Assembly: GCA_017964105.1 (NCBI GenBank)
Contig: JAGCSP010000081.1
Span: 1 to 23,367, forward strand
DNA from: Clostridia bacterium
GTDB taxonomy: Bacteria; Bacillota; Clostridia; Christensenellales; UBA1242
DNA length: 23,367 nt
Reading direction: 5' to 3'
Within the stretch, counting starts at the first letter, position 1. Each line of letters opens with the position of its first letter. The translations under genes and the position numbers were made by a program. The notes under the pieces are model-generated. The model had not been told where the DNA came from and did no database searches. It worked only from the letters and a program-made list of their open reading frames with translations. This document shows, piece by piece, positions 1-7,631 of the stretch.

Positions 1-372
1 ACTAATTAATTCTAATTCTTTTTTAAAATAATTTGTGCACACTACATGGAAATTTTTTGTCTTCACAACATCTTGCTCAATCGCACTTTTGCACTCTGAA
101 TATTTGCCAAACACTTCTTTTTGTTTGTTGGTAACACTAATACATTCGGAAATAAATTTTTCATGCCTTCTATCTAATTTTAACAGCATATCCAAATACT
201 TTTCAATGCACACATAAACATCTACGATGTTTTCCGTTAAATTTTGCACACTTATTTTTTCAAAATCTTTAGATAAATTATCAATGGTTACTTGATTTGA
301 CTTTTCATATTCTTCGTTTAATTTTTCAACAACTTGCTCATCCAATTTTTCTGGGTAATCGTTATAATTCAT
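1..372 (-). CDS. Hypothetical helical protein, 3' end beyond the left edge
   Basis: The frame is open from an ATG at 372-370 to the edge, giving 124 codons with no stop. The start has a plausible ribosome site (GAAGGAATGG, about 5-8 nt upstream). The peptide begins MNYNDYPEKLDEQ and is rich in Lys, Glu and Asp with regularly spaced Leu, Ile and Val. It looks alpha-helical, perhaps partly coiled coil. No signal peptide, membrane segment or catalytic motif is visible in this part. It follows recR on the same strand, but a strong terminator lies between them, so it is probably a separate transcript. I do not recognise the family. It is a real gene in my view because the frame is long and open, starts after a ribosome site, and shares codon usage with its neighbours. 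Confidence 0.7.
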   Translation of the reverse strand, partial: MNYNDYPEKLDEQVVEKLNEEYEKSNQVTIDNLSKDFEKISVQNLTENIVDVYVCIEKYLDMLLKLDRRHEKFISECISVTNKQKEVFGKYSECKSAIEQDVVKTKNFHVVCTNYFKKELELIS

Positions 373-421
373 ATTCACCATTCCTTCAATACTATTATTT
401 TATGATGAATACAGGCACAAT

Positions 422-454
422 AACACAAAAAAATCTTGCAAGTGATTGCAAGAT
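422..454 (-). terminator. Rho-independent terminator after recR
   Basis: A perfect 9-bp stem pairs ATCTTGCAA (433-441) with TTGCAAGAT (446-454) around a 4-nt loop. On the minus strand it is followed by a run of seven T. It lies 6 bp beyond the recR stop and closes the mrnC-to-recR operon. Reading + it also has a short T run, so it may act in both directions. Confidence 0.85.
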
Positions 455-459
455 AATTT

Positions 460-1050
460 TTATATTGTTTTTCTATCTTCAATTGCCTTGGTGAGTGTTA
501 CTTCATCTGCATATTGAAGATCACTACCCATTTGAATACCGGTAGCAAGTCGAGTTACCTTAATGCCAAATGGCTTGATTAATTTTGCAATATAATTTGC
601 AGTTACTTCGCCTTCCACATCTGGATTGGTGCAAAGTATAACTTCTTTAAAATTTCCATCATTTAGTCTAGCCATCAATTCTTTAATGCGAATATCATCT
701 GGACCTTTGCCTTCAAGTGGGCTAATAGTGCCATGCAACACATGATAAACAAAATTTTGTTTTCGCACTTTTTCAAGTGCAATTACATCTTTTGGTTCTT
801 TTACCACACAAATTGTGTCACTTTTTCTGCTAGAACAAACTTCGCACACATCTTTTTCTGTAAAATTACCACAAACACTGCAATAGTGAATATTTGCCTT
901 TGCTTCCTGTAAACTTTTTGCAAAAAATTCTACTTGCTCGTCTGTCATATCAATTACATTGTATGCATATCTTTCTGCTGTCTTTTTGCCTACACCTTGA
1001 AGCATGGTAAATGAATTGATGAGTTTATCCATACTCTCAATATTTGACAT
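460..1050 (-). CDS. recR: Recombination mediator protein RecR
   Basis: RecR acts with RecF and RecO to load RecA at ssDNA gaps. The 196-residue length is normal for the family. In order one sees a helix-hairpin-helix (GVGKKTAERYAY, about 19-30), a four-cysteine zinc finger (Cys57, 60, 69, 72), a Toprim domain (about 78-172, with LCTNPDVEGE in place of the common NPxxEG signature), and the conserved end GSDLQYADEVTLTKAIEDR. The ATG overlaps the ybaB stop by one base (TAATG), which indicates translational coupling. dnaX-ybaB-recR is one of the most conserved neighbourhoods in Bacillota, and a terminator follows the gene. Confidence 0.97.
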   Translation of the reverse strand: MSNIESMDKLINSFTMLQGVGKKTAERYAYNVIDMTDEQVEFFAKSLQEAKANIHYCSVCGNFTEKDVCEVCSSRKSDTICVVKEPKDVIALEKVRKQNFVYHVLHGTISPLEGKGPDDIRIKELMARLNDGNFKEVILCTNPDVEGEVTANYIAKLIKPFGIKVTRLATGIQMGSDLQYADEVTLTKAIEDRKTI

Positions 1051-1385
1051 TAAAACATACCCCCTGGCATGCCACCTTTCAATTCTTTTTCTAATGCAAC
1101 TGCTTTTGAAATTGCCTCGTTGGTTGCAGCTACAACTAAATCTTGAAGCATTTCAACATCGTCTGGATCAACTACCTCTGGTTTGATTTTTACCTCAGTA
1201 ACATGCTTGTCACCAGTAATGCTTACTTCCACCATTCCACCACCACTTGTTGCTGTAAGTGTTGTATTTTTCAATTTTTCATCTGCCTCAGCCATTTGCT
1301 TTTGCATTTGCTCTTGCATCTTTTGTGCTTGGCGCATCAAATTTTGCATATTGCCGCCGCCAAAGCCACCCATTCTGTTATACAT
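1050..1385 (-). CDS. ybaB: YbaB/EbfC family nucleoid-associated protein
   Basis: This is a small DNA-binding, nucleoid-associated protein of 111 residues, the usual family length. The N terminus is Gly/Met-rich (MGGFGGGNMQNLMRQAQKM), a family hallmark. A basic and acidic helix follows, then the core strand pattern (TATSGGGMVEVSITGDKHVTEVKI) and a C-terminal helix. It lies between dnaX and recR as in most bacteria. It is 15 nt from the dnaX stop, and its stop overlaps the recR start (TAATG). A GGAG-like site precedes the ATG. The family forms dimers. Its exact role in recombination or gene regulation is not settled, so only the family call is firm. Confidence 0.95.
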   Translation of the reverse strand: MYNRMGGFGGGNMQNLMRQAQKMQEQMQKQMAEADEKLKNTTLTATSGGGMVEVSITGDKHVTEVKIKPEVVDPDDVEMLQDLVVAATNEAISKAVALEKELKGGMPGGMF

Positions 1386-1400
1386 AAATTCACTCCTTAA

Positions 1401-2879
1401 TTATCTAATTGTTAGCATATCGCCAAACTGATCTCTTAACATTTCTTCAACGTTTAATGATTTTTTATTTTCGTTTAAAATTGGTTTTGCTGTCAAATTA
1501 TTATCAATTTGTGACAAATACTTATTAATTGTATTCAAATTATCACTATTTGATATACATGTGTAGTTGTCTTCACCATTCACATACATATCTAATTCAT
1601 TACCACTGATAATGGTTTTTGTAACGCTACCTAGCATCGCATGTGTCTTAAATTCTTTATTGTCTCTAAGTGAGATAAGCAATTGTCCAAATACTTTACT
1701 ACCACTATAATCGCGCTTCACATCATCAACAGATTTTGTAATAGTGCTACTGCCATTACCATCAAGAGCCATTGGTTTTGATGGTTTTGTTTCATTTACA
1801 CTTGTTACTATGTTTAGTAACACTACTTCGAGTAACGCACGTGGATTTTGGGTATATCTAAATTCTTGTTCTAGTCCACTTAATTTTTTCAATATGCCTA
1901 AGACAATATTGATATCAAATTTTGCAAGGCACTTTAATTCTTCAATATCTGCCACAGGCAATTTTAAAATGTCCACATAGTTGTCACATGTTTTAACAAC
2001 TGCAACATCTCTAAAATATGCTGCCAAATCTTTTGCTAGTTGTGATAAATTTTTACCACTCTTTGCAATATCGTCCACCACTTGCAATAAGTTTGTAACA
2101 TTACCTTCAAGCAAGTGTGATGCAAGTGTATGCAACACTTTTTTATCAGTAGCTCCAACTGCTTCAACGACTGCTTTATATGTAACATTTCTATCTGTGT
2201 ATGCCACACACATATCTGCAATAGATAGTGTGTCACGTGCACTACCTTCACCAAGGCGTGCAATTAAAGATATTGCTTCTTTTTCATAAGCAATGCCACT
2301 ATCTTTAAACACCTTTTCTAGCAAACCTTCTAATTCTTCTTGTGAAATTAATTTAAAATCAAATCGCAAGCAACGAGAAAGTATTGTTGCAGGTAATTTT
2401 TGAACTTCTGTAGTGCCAAGAATAAACACAACATAAGTTGGTGGCTCCTCCAATGTTTTAAGTAGTGCATTAAATGCACTATCAGTAAGCATATGCACTT
2501 CATCAATGATATACACCTTATACTTACCATGGATTGGTGGATATTTTACCTTTTCTCTAAGTTCCCTAATTTCATCAACTCTATTGTTTGATGCAGCATC
2601 AATTTCAATAATATCTAAATTGTTTGGATCAGATAGTGCTTGGCAAACATTACATTTACCGCAAGGACTACCATTTTCAGGATGTTCACAGTTAATGGAT
2701 TTAGCAAAAATACGTGCAATACTAGTTTTACCAGTTCCCCTAGTGCCACAAAATAGATAAGCATGACTAATTGCATCATGTTTTATTTGATTTGTAAGCG
2801 CTGTGGTAATGTGTTTTTGGCCTACTACTTATTGCCAGGTGGCTGGTCTGTATTTACGATATAATGCTTGATATTCCAC
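1401..2879 (-). CDS. dnaX: DNA polymerase III subunit gamma/tau, interrupted by an in-frame TAA at codon 17
   Basis: This is the clamp-loader ATPase of the replisome. Reading from a GTG at 2879-2877, 4 nt after the sigH stop and behind AAAGAGG, the product would be about 492 residues. It begins VEYQALYRKYRPATWQ, then an ochre TAA (2831-2829), then VVGQKHITTAL. The stop takes the place of a Glu/Asp in the family motif (T[FW]xEVVGQ). Past it the frame is intact: P-loop GTRGTGKTS (about 45-53), a four-Cys zinc module (CxxCxxC near 2640-2680), Walker B DEVHM, sensor 1 and the C-terminal domains. The first ATG, GTG or TTG after the stop is the GTG at 2516, beyond the P-loop, so internal restart cannot give an active ATPase. 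It is a sequencing error, a strain variant or a readthrough site. Family identity is certain; integrity is not. Confidence 0.9.
2829..2831 (-). other. In-frame ochre codon inside dnaX
   Basis: The codon TAA lies between CAA (Gln16) and GTA (Val18) of dnaX. One G-to-T change from GAA would explain it. Both flanks keep strong family similarity in the same frame, so this is a substitution, not an indel. Confidence 0.9.
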
Positions 2880-2883
2880 TATC

Positions 2884-3489
2884 TTAATCCTCTTTTAAAT
2901 TCCTTAATTTATTTTTTATTCTGGTTAATGCATTGTCTACACTTTTATTTGATTTGCCTAACATAGTTGCAATATCTGTGTAAACATGACCTTGCAAATA
3001 CAAATCTAGTATTTCTAATTCGTATTTACTTAGTTTCGATTCAATTTCACTAAAAATATCTTTGATATTTTCATTACTAATAGTATTTTCTTCAGGTGTT
3101 AAGCTGTCGCTTTTTAATGCAACCACATCATCACCAAACTCTACTTCACCTTGACTATTTAAATTATATCTTTCATTTAATGGCAAATTTTTAAGTCTTG
3201 TTGATGATTTGATTTTGTTTATTAGTTGCCTATTCACCACCATTGTCATATATGCTTTAAAATTATCATTTTTGGTTTTGTCATAAGTATTAATTGCATG
3301 CAAAAATGCCATCGTTCCCTCTTGTGTTAAGTCATCTAGGTCGCCATCCACAAGAAAATATTTTCTGGCAAGTGACCTTAAATACACTTTGTATTTTTCG
3401 TAAAGCAATTCCACAGAGTGTGTATTGCCTGATTTTGCACTCGCAATCAAACTACTTTCATTTGTAATTTCTTTGTCTAAATGCTTCAT
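2884..3489 (-). CDS. sigH: RNA polymerase sigma factor SigH (Spo0H-type)
   Basis: This sigma-70 family factor redirects RNA polymerase to transition-phase genes, and to sporulation or competence genes in relatives. The 201 residues (ATG at 3489) hold region 2 (LYEKYKVYLRSLARKYFLVDGDLDDLTQEG, about 29-58) and a C-terminal region 4 helix-turn-helix (about 154-193), with YTDIATMLGKSNKSVDNALTR matching the SigH style. Synteny agrees: mrnC-rlmB-(yacP)-sigH is the Bacillus order, here without yacP. The frame opens further upstream (to 3519), but the ATG at 3489 sits just before the conserved start, and the first ten upstream codons lie deep in rlmB. It overlaps the rlmB end by 32 bp, so translation is probably coupled. 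Only 4 bp separate it from dnaX. Confidence 0.9.
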   Translation of the reverse strand: MKHLDKEITNESSLIASAKSGNTHSVELLYEKYKVYLRSLARKYFLVDGDLDDLTQEGTMAFLHAINTYDKTKNDNFKAYMTMVVNRQLINKIKSSTRLKNLPLNERYNLNSQGEVEFGDDVVALKSDSLTPEENTISNENIKDIFSEIESKLSKYELEILDLYLQGHVYTDIATMLGKSNKSVDNALTRIKNKLRNLKED

Positions 3490-4186
3490 ACACTGCCATA
3501 CCAGTAGCAACAGATGCATTTAGTGAGTTCACTTTACCCACCATTGGAATAGTTACCACACCATCACAAAGTTCTTTTGTGAGCCTACTGGTGCCAAACC
3601 CTTCACTGCCTATCACAATTGCTAGTGGTCCCGTTAAATTACTTTTTACTATATCCTCGCCACCTAGTTCGCAAGAATACACCCAAACATTTTGTTTTTT
3701 TAATCTCTCAATTTCCGTATTAATATTTGTAACACGTGCAATTAGCATATGGCTTGATGCACCTGCGGATGTGCGAATAACTGTTTCTGTTACTTGGCAT
3801 GCTCTATTTTTGCCAAATATTATGCCATGCACACCCATACATTCTGCCACCCTGATAATGGAACCAAAATTATGCGGATCCTCAATACCATCAAGAATAA
3901 GAATAAATGGATCTTCATCTTTTTCTTTTGCTCTTTGCAATATGTCACTAACTTCAGCATATTTATAATCATCAGCAAATGCAATTACGCCTTGTGCATG
4001 TTTTGTTTCCGATTCACGAGTTACAACCTCTGGCGCAACCCATTGCAATTTAATACCTTTTGATTTAAGTAGTGCAATTAGATCATTAAAAACTTTGTCA
4101 TGGTCACCTTTTGATACCATAACCTTAGAAAATGTAGTTCCGCTATTTACTGCTTCTCTTACTGCATTTCTACCTTCAATTTTCAT
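3458..4186 (-). CDS. rlmB: 23S rRNA (guanosine-2'-O-)-methyltransferase RlmB (SpoU/TrmH family)
   Basis: This enzyme transfers a methyl group from S-adenosylmethionine to a ribose 2'-OH in 23S rRNA. The 242 residues fit the family. An N-terminal RNA-binding domain (about 1-80, starting MKIEGRNAVREAV) is followed by the SPOUT knot. Motif 1 is DGIEDPHNFGSIIRVAECMG with the RNA-binding Asn and Arg. Motif 2 is IVIGSEGFG, and motif 3 is IPMVGKVNSLNASVATGMAVYE. The ATG overlaps the mrnC end by 11 bp and has GGGGAATTAG as ribosome site. The family includes RlmB and tRNA TrmH-like members. The RlmB call rests on the N-terminal domain and on mrnC/sigH synteny. Confidence 0.92.
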   Translation of the reverse strand: MKIEGRNAVREAVNSGTTFSKVMVSKGDHDKVFNDLIALLKSKGIKLQWVAPEVVTRESETKHAQGVIAFADDYKYAEVSDILQRAKEKDEDPFILILDGIEDPHNFGSIIRVAECMGVHGIIFGKNRACQVTETVIRTSAGASSHMLIARVTNINTEIERLKKQNVWVYSCELGGEDIVKSNLTGPLAIVIGSEGFGTSRLTKELCDGVVTIPMVGKVNSLNASVATGMAVYEAFRQRNYK

Positions 4187-4571
4187 CTAATTCCCCTACA
4201 ACTAATTTTAAAATTTCATTTAATCTATCTAAGTCGCCCACAAGATACAAGTAACCAAGCACTGCTTCAAATCCTGTGGCACGTTTGTAATCTGTTACTT
4301 TTGCATTTTTTGCAATGTTGTTAGTTTTGTAATTACGTGCACGTCTAAACACATCTAATTCATCAGCGTTAAGTAGTGGCAATAATTTTTCCACCATATC
4401 GCTTTGGCCAGATGCCTTAATATACCTTGTTGCAAGTGCATGCAAATCATTTGGCTTGCCAACATGGTGCTTGCAAATGTGCTCTCTCACATACAAAGTG
4501 TGCACAGCATCACCAACAAATGCAAGTAATTGCGAATTATAATTCTTAATTTGTGTTTTGTCGTTAGCCAT
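4176..4571 (-). CDS. mrnC: Mini-ribonuclease 3
   Basis: Mini-III is an RNase III catalytic domain without a dsRNA-binding domain. In Bacillus it matures the ends of 23S rRNA. The 131 residues match the family. Seen here are LAFVGDAVHTLYVRE (17-30, with acidic Asp21), LHALATRYIKASGQ, FRRARN (75-80) and ATGFEAVLGYLYL (98-110, with the metal-binding Glu102). It is first in the operon, with a TGA stop inside the rlmB start region. The ribosome site AAGGTG is 5 nt before the ATG. In relatives cysS lies upstream; here cwlD is divergent instead. Confidence 0.95.
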   Translation of the reverse strand: MANDKTQIKNYNSQLLAFVGDAVHTLYVREHICKHHVGKPNDLHALATRYIKASGQSDMVEKLLPLLNADELDVFRRARNYKTNNIAKNAKVTDYKRATGFEAVLGYLYLVGDLDRLNEILKLVVGELDEN

Positions 4572-4591
4572 AATTCACCTTAATCATGTTC

Positions 4592-4597
4592 ATTATA
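4592..4597 (-). promoter_or_regulatory. Extended -10 promoter element of the mrnC-rlmB-sigH-dnaX-ybaB-recR operon
   Basis: On the minus strand TGTGGTATAAT lies 20 nt before the mrnC ATG, giving a consensus TATAAT with the TGn extension. I see no convincing -35 box at 16-18 bp spacing, which fits an extended -10 promoter. It would drive the six-gene operon. Confidence 0.6.
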
Positions 4598-4712
4598 CCA
4601 CAACACCCATGTTTTAATAAAACGAACTAGGCCCAAAAAATAAAATTTATTTTGTTTTACAAAATAATAAATAAAAGTCATTTTTTAATCTTTTGAAAAA
4701 TATAAATATAGT

Positions 4713-5423
4713 ATGTTTATCGTTTTCAAACCTAAAAAAATATTGATTATTATTTTAATACTAGTCATTTCTATTCTTTCTACGCTTGGTGCATATGCCA
4801 TAGTGTCTGCAAAAAATAGTAAAAAAGTACGCTTTGATTATACAATTGCCATAGATGCTGGTCATGGTGGGCACGACAATGGTTGCAGTGGCGATAGTAC
4901 TCATGTAACCGAAGCGGAATTAAATTTAATTGTAGCAAAAAAACTTGCTAAATATCTGCAAGATTTTGGTTTTAAAGTTGTGCTTACGCGTGAAAATAGT
5001 GATTCACTCAATAGTCCATTTGCAAAAAACAAGAAAAAAGATGATATGAGTAAACGCGCAGAAATAATCAACGACAATAATTGTGATATGGTAGTATCAA
5101 TTCATATGAATTATTATCCAGATACCACGGTGCATGGCGCACAAAGTTTTTACGCCAAAGATAATGAACGTAGCATGGATCTTGCAAAATGCGTTCAAAC
5201 ACAATTAAATAACCAACTTCAACCAGAAAATTTAAAAAATTCCCAACTTGGTGATTACTACTTACTAAATGTAGTAGATATACCAACAACTATTGTAGAA
5301 TGTGGATTTTTATCTAACCCAACTGAAGAAATGTTATTGCAAGATTTAGATTATCAAAATAAACTTACATATGCTATTTTTAGTGGCATTGTGCAATACT
5401 TTTCATTTGATCATGAAATATAA
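4713..5423 (+). CDS. cwlD: N-acetylmuramoyl-L-alanine amidase, CwlD-like (Amidase_3)
   Basis: This is a zinc amidase that cuts the bond between MurNAc and L-Ala in peptidoglycan. CwlD proteins do this in spore cortex before muramic lactam formation. The 236 residues begin with a lysine and a hydrophobic signal anchor (about 9-33). The catalytic domain follows: AIDAGHGGHDNG (zinc His51), VTEAELNL (Glu67), VSIHMN (His131) and VECGFLSNPTE (catalytic Glu196). Length and single-domain layout fit CwlD better than multidomain autolysins. No Shine-Dalgarno sequence is seen upstream, only A/T-rich DNA with a TATAAA 6 nt before the ATG. It stands alone on the + strand between two minus-strand operons. 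The spore role is inferred; a vegetative amidase is possible. Confidence 0.85.
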   Translation: MFIVFKPKKILIIILILVISILSTLGAYAIVSAKNSKKVRFDYTIAIDAGHGGHDNGCSGDSTHVTEAELNLIVAKKLAKYLQDFGFKVVLTRENSDSLNSPFAKNKKKDDMSKRAEIINDNNCDMVVSIHMNYYPDTTVHGAQSFYAKDNERSMDLAKCVQTQLNNQLQPENLKNSQLGDYYLLNVVDIPTTIVECGFLSNPTEEMLLQDLDYQNKLTYAIFSGIVQYFSFDHEI

Positions 5424-5449
5424 AAAACGACCATATTTGGTCGTTTTTT
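5422..5449. terminator. Bidirectional terminator between cwlD and tsaD
   Basis: The stem CGACCA/TGGTCG (5428-5433, 5438-5443) with a TATT loop is flanked by six A and six or more T. It serves the + strand cwlD and the converging minus-strand operon that ends with tsaD. Confidence 0.9.
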
Positions 5450-5450
5450 A

Positions 5451-6536
5451 TTATTTTCTTCCACTATATTTTAAATTAATATTTGGGTCGGCAGTAAGTG
5501 ATAAATCAGCAAGGCCTTCACCACTAATTGCATTAAAATATCCCTCTGATGCAATCATTGCCGCATTATCTGTGCAAAGACTCATTGGTGGAAATAATAC
5601 TTTAATATTTTCCTTCTCACAAGCCTCAGTAAGTGTGGTTCTTAAATAACTATTTGCTGCCACACCTCCTGCCACTGCTATTGTACTAAATCCATATTCT
5701 TTGCATGCACGAATTGCTTTATCCACAAGCATACCAACTGCCTCGCATTGAAATGAACAGCACACATCTGCCACATTCACTTCATGACCTGCTTGGCGTT
5801 CGTTATGTAAATAGTTTATAACGGCAGTTTTGAGTCCACTATAACTAAAATTATATGTACCTTTTAGCATATCATGCTTTACAAACTGGATATTATGCTT
5901 CCCTTCTTTTGCCATCTTATCCACAATAGGGCCACCCGGGTAGCCAAGGCCTAGTACTTTTGCCACTTTATCATACGCCTCACCAATTGCATCATCTGTT
6001 GTGGTACCAATTAGTGTGTTTTGTGTGTAATTATCTACACGCACCAATGCTGTGTGGCCACCGCTAACAATAAGCCCAATAAATGGTGGAACTAATTCTT
6101 TGTAATTAATGTAGTTTGCACTCATATGTCCTTTTATGTGATTTACCTTAATTAAAGGTAATTCACATGCCATGGCAAGTGATTTTGCATAAGTTACACC
6201 CACCATTAAAGCACCCACAAGGCCAGCGCCATATGTTACTGCAATAGCATCAATATCTTGCAAAGTTACATTTGCTTTTTCTAATGCTTCACGCACAACA
6301 TTTTCAATAGCTAGCACGTGATTTCTGCTCGCAACTTCGGGCACAACTCCACCAAAACGCTTGTGTATTTCAATTTGTGAACTAATAACATTTGATAGCA
6401 CTTCTCTGCCATTTTTTACGATTGCCACACTAGTTTCATCACAACTACTCTCAATTCCAAGAATTAAAATATCGCGTTTTGAATATTCTTTGTGTATTTT
6501 CTTAAATTTTTCTTTTGCAACTTTAAAGTATTTCAT
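5451..6536 (-). CDS. tsaD: tRNA N6-adenosine threonylcarbamoyltransferase TsaD
   Basis: TsaD transfers the threonylcarbamoyl group to A37 of ANN-decoding tRNAs, together with TsaB and TsaE. Visible are ILGIESSCDETSVAIV (about 24-40), the metal ligands in NHIKGHMSA (His133, His137), SGGHTAL, the long run GLGYPGGPIVDK, YNFSYSGLKTAV and the end motif CTDNAAMIA. I choose the ATG at 6536. It overlaps the prfB stop (TAATG) and has GGAG 6 nt upstream. A GTG 12 bp earlier would add four residues. With this start (361 residues) there is a basic N-terminal extension of about 20 residues before the usual start. The gene is last in the secA-to-tsaD run. Confidence 0.96.
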   Translation of the reverse strand: MKYFKVAKEKFKKIHKEYSKRDILILGIESSCDETSVAIVKNGREVLSNVISSQIEIHKRFGGVVPEVASRNHVLAIENVVREALEKANVTLQDIDAIAVTYGAGLVGALMVGVTYAKSLAMACELPLIKVNHIKGHMSANYINYKELVPPFIGLIVSGGHTALVRVDNYTQNTLIGTTTDDAIGEAYDKVAKVLGLGYPGGPIVDKMAKEGKHNIQFVKHDMLKGTYNFSYSGLKTAVINYLHNERQAGHEVNVADVCCSFQCEAVGMLVDKAIRACKEYGFSTIAVAGGVAANSYLRTTLTEACEKENIKVLFPPMSLCTDNAAMIASEGYFNAISGEGLADLSLTADPNINLKYSGRK

Positions 6537-7628
6537 TACATGCTCCACTTTAATTCATTTACAATAAATTCATCAATTTTTCCATCCATCACTACATCTA
6601 GGTTGCTTGTTTCATAACCAGTGCGATGATCTTTTACAAGAGTGTATGGACAAAATACATAACTTCGTATTTGACTGCCCCACTCAATTTTTTTACTTTC
6701 ACCTTTTAGTCTCAATGCTTCATTTTGTTGTTCTTGAAGTTTTAATGCCACAAGTTTACCCTTTAACATTTGCATTGCTTTCTCTCTGTTTTGAATTTGA
6801 CTACGCTCATTTTGACATGCCACCACAATACCTGTTGGCAAATGCGTGATGCGCACTGCACTATCAGTAGTATTTACGTGTTGACCACCAGCACCTGAAC
6901 TACGATATACATCTACTTTCAAATCTTCTGTACGTATTTCTACTTCTGTGTCATTTTCTATTTCTGGCATTACTTCAACGGAGGCAAAACTAGTGTGCCT
7001 ACGTTTATTTGCATCAAATGGACTAATACGTACAAGTCTATGCACACCCATCTCGCCCTTCAAATATCCATATGCGCGCTCACCAATAATTTCAAAAGTA
7101 ATACTTTTAAATCCTGCGCCATCGCCATCAATACTATCAAGCATTACCACTTTGTATCCTTGTTTCTCGGCATACATTTTATACATGCGTGCAAGCATTT
7201 GTACCCAGTCACATGCCTCAGTACCACCTGCACCACTATGAATTTTTAAAATTGCATTGCTGTTATCATATTCGCCAGAAAGAAGTGTTTGCACGCTGAA
7301 TGCATCCACGTCTTTTTCCAATGCTAACAATTCCCCTTCAAATAGATTTAACATTTCGGCATCATCGCCACATTCATCTAGGCCATCACGAACAAATTTA
7401 ATACGCTCACCAAGTGAATTTAAAGTGTCTAAATCAAATTGAATAGAAGCTAATTCCTTGTTTAGTTTTATGCTTTCATTCAAGTTGCCATATACAGAAG
7501 GATCTGTAAGCAATTTATCAATTTCATTTTTTCTTTCAGTTAATTTTGGTAAGTCAAAGACAGTGACAGCAAGTAGAATAGCTGTCACTAATATTGTTTA
7601 TTTTGTTTATTGCATCTGCATAAATCAT
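6536..7628 (-). CDS. prfB: Peptide chain release factor 2, made by programmed +1 frameshift
   Basis: RF2 ends translation at UGA and UAA. The zero frame starts at ATG 7628, only 3 nt after the upstream stop, with AAGGGA 8 nt before it. It runs 24 codons to CTT TGA C. A +1 shift there (TGA at 7556-7554) continues as Asp-Leu-Pro-Lys to the stop at 6536, giving 363 residues, the normal RF2 length. The post-shift frame alone also has an ATG about 30 nt upstream of the slip site, but that start has no ribosome site. Stop-codon tripeptide SPF (about 202-204) and catalytic SGAGGQHVN (GGQ about 247-249) are intact. The frameshift lets RF2 sense its own level, because low RF2 stalls the ribosome at UGA. 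The usual internal AGGGGG is missing (see recoding site). Confidence 0.94.
7553..7589 (-). promoter_or_regulatory. prfB +1 recoding site with upstream inverted repeat
   Basis: The slip sequence CTTTGAC occupies 7559-7553. Upstream in the mRNA, AGTGACAGC (7589-7581) and GCTGTCACT (7570-7562) form a perfect 9-bp stem with a 10-nt loop, ending 2 nt before CTT. No Shine-Dalgarno-like purine run is present in the preceding 15 nt, unlike most prfB sites. That the stem takes part in shifting is my inference. Confidence 0.8.
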
Positions 7629-7631
7629 ATA

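Noticed and set aside
2829..2831. Stop codon reassignment (TAA as Glu) in this organism.
   Set aside because: Almost all other genes here end in TAA at the proper length, and prfB uses TGA as a stop in its recoding site. One codon is no basis for a new code.
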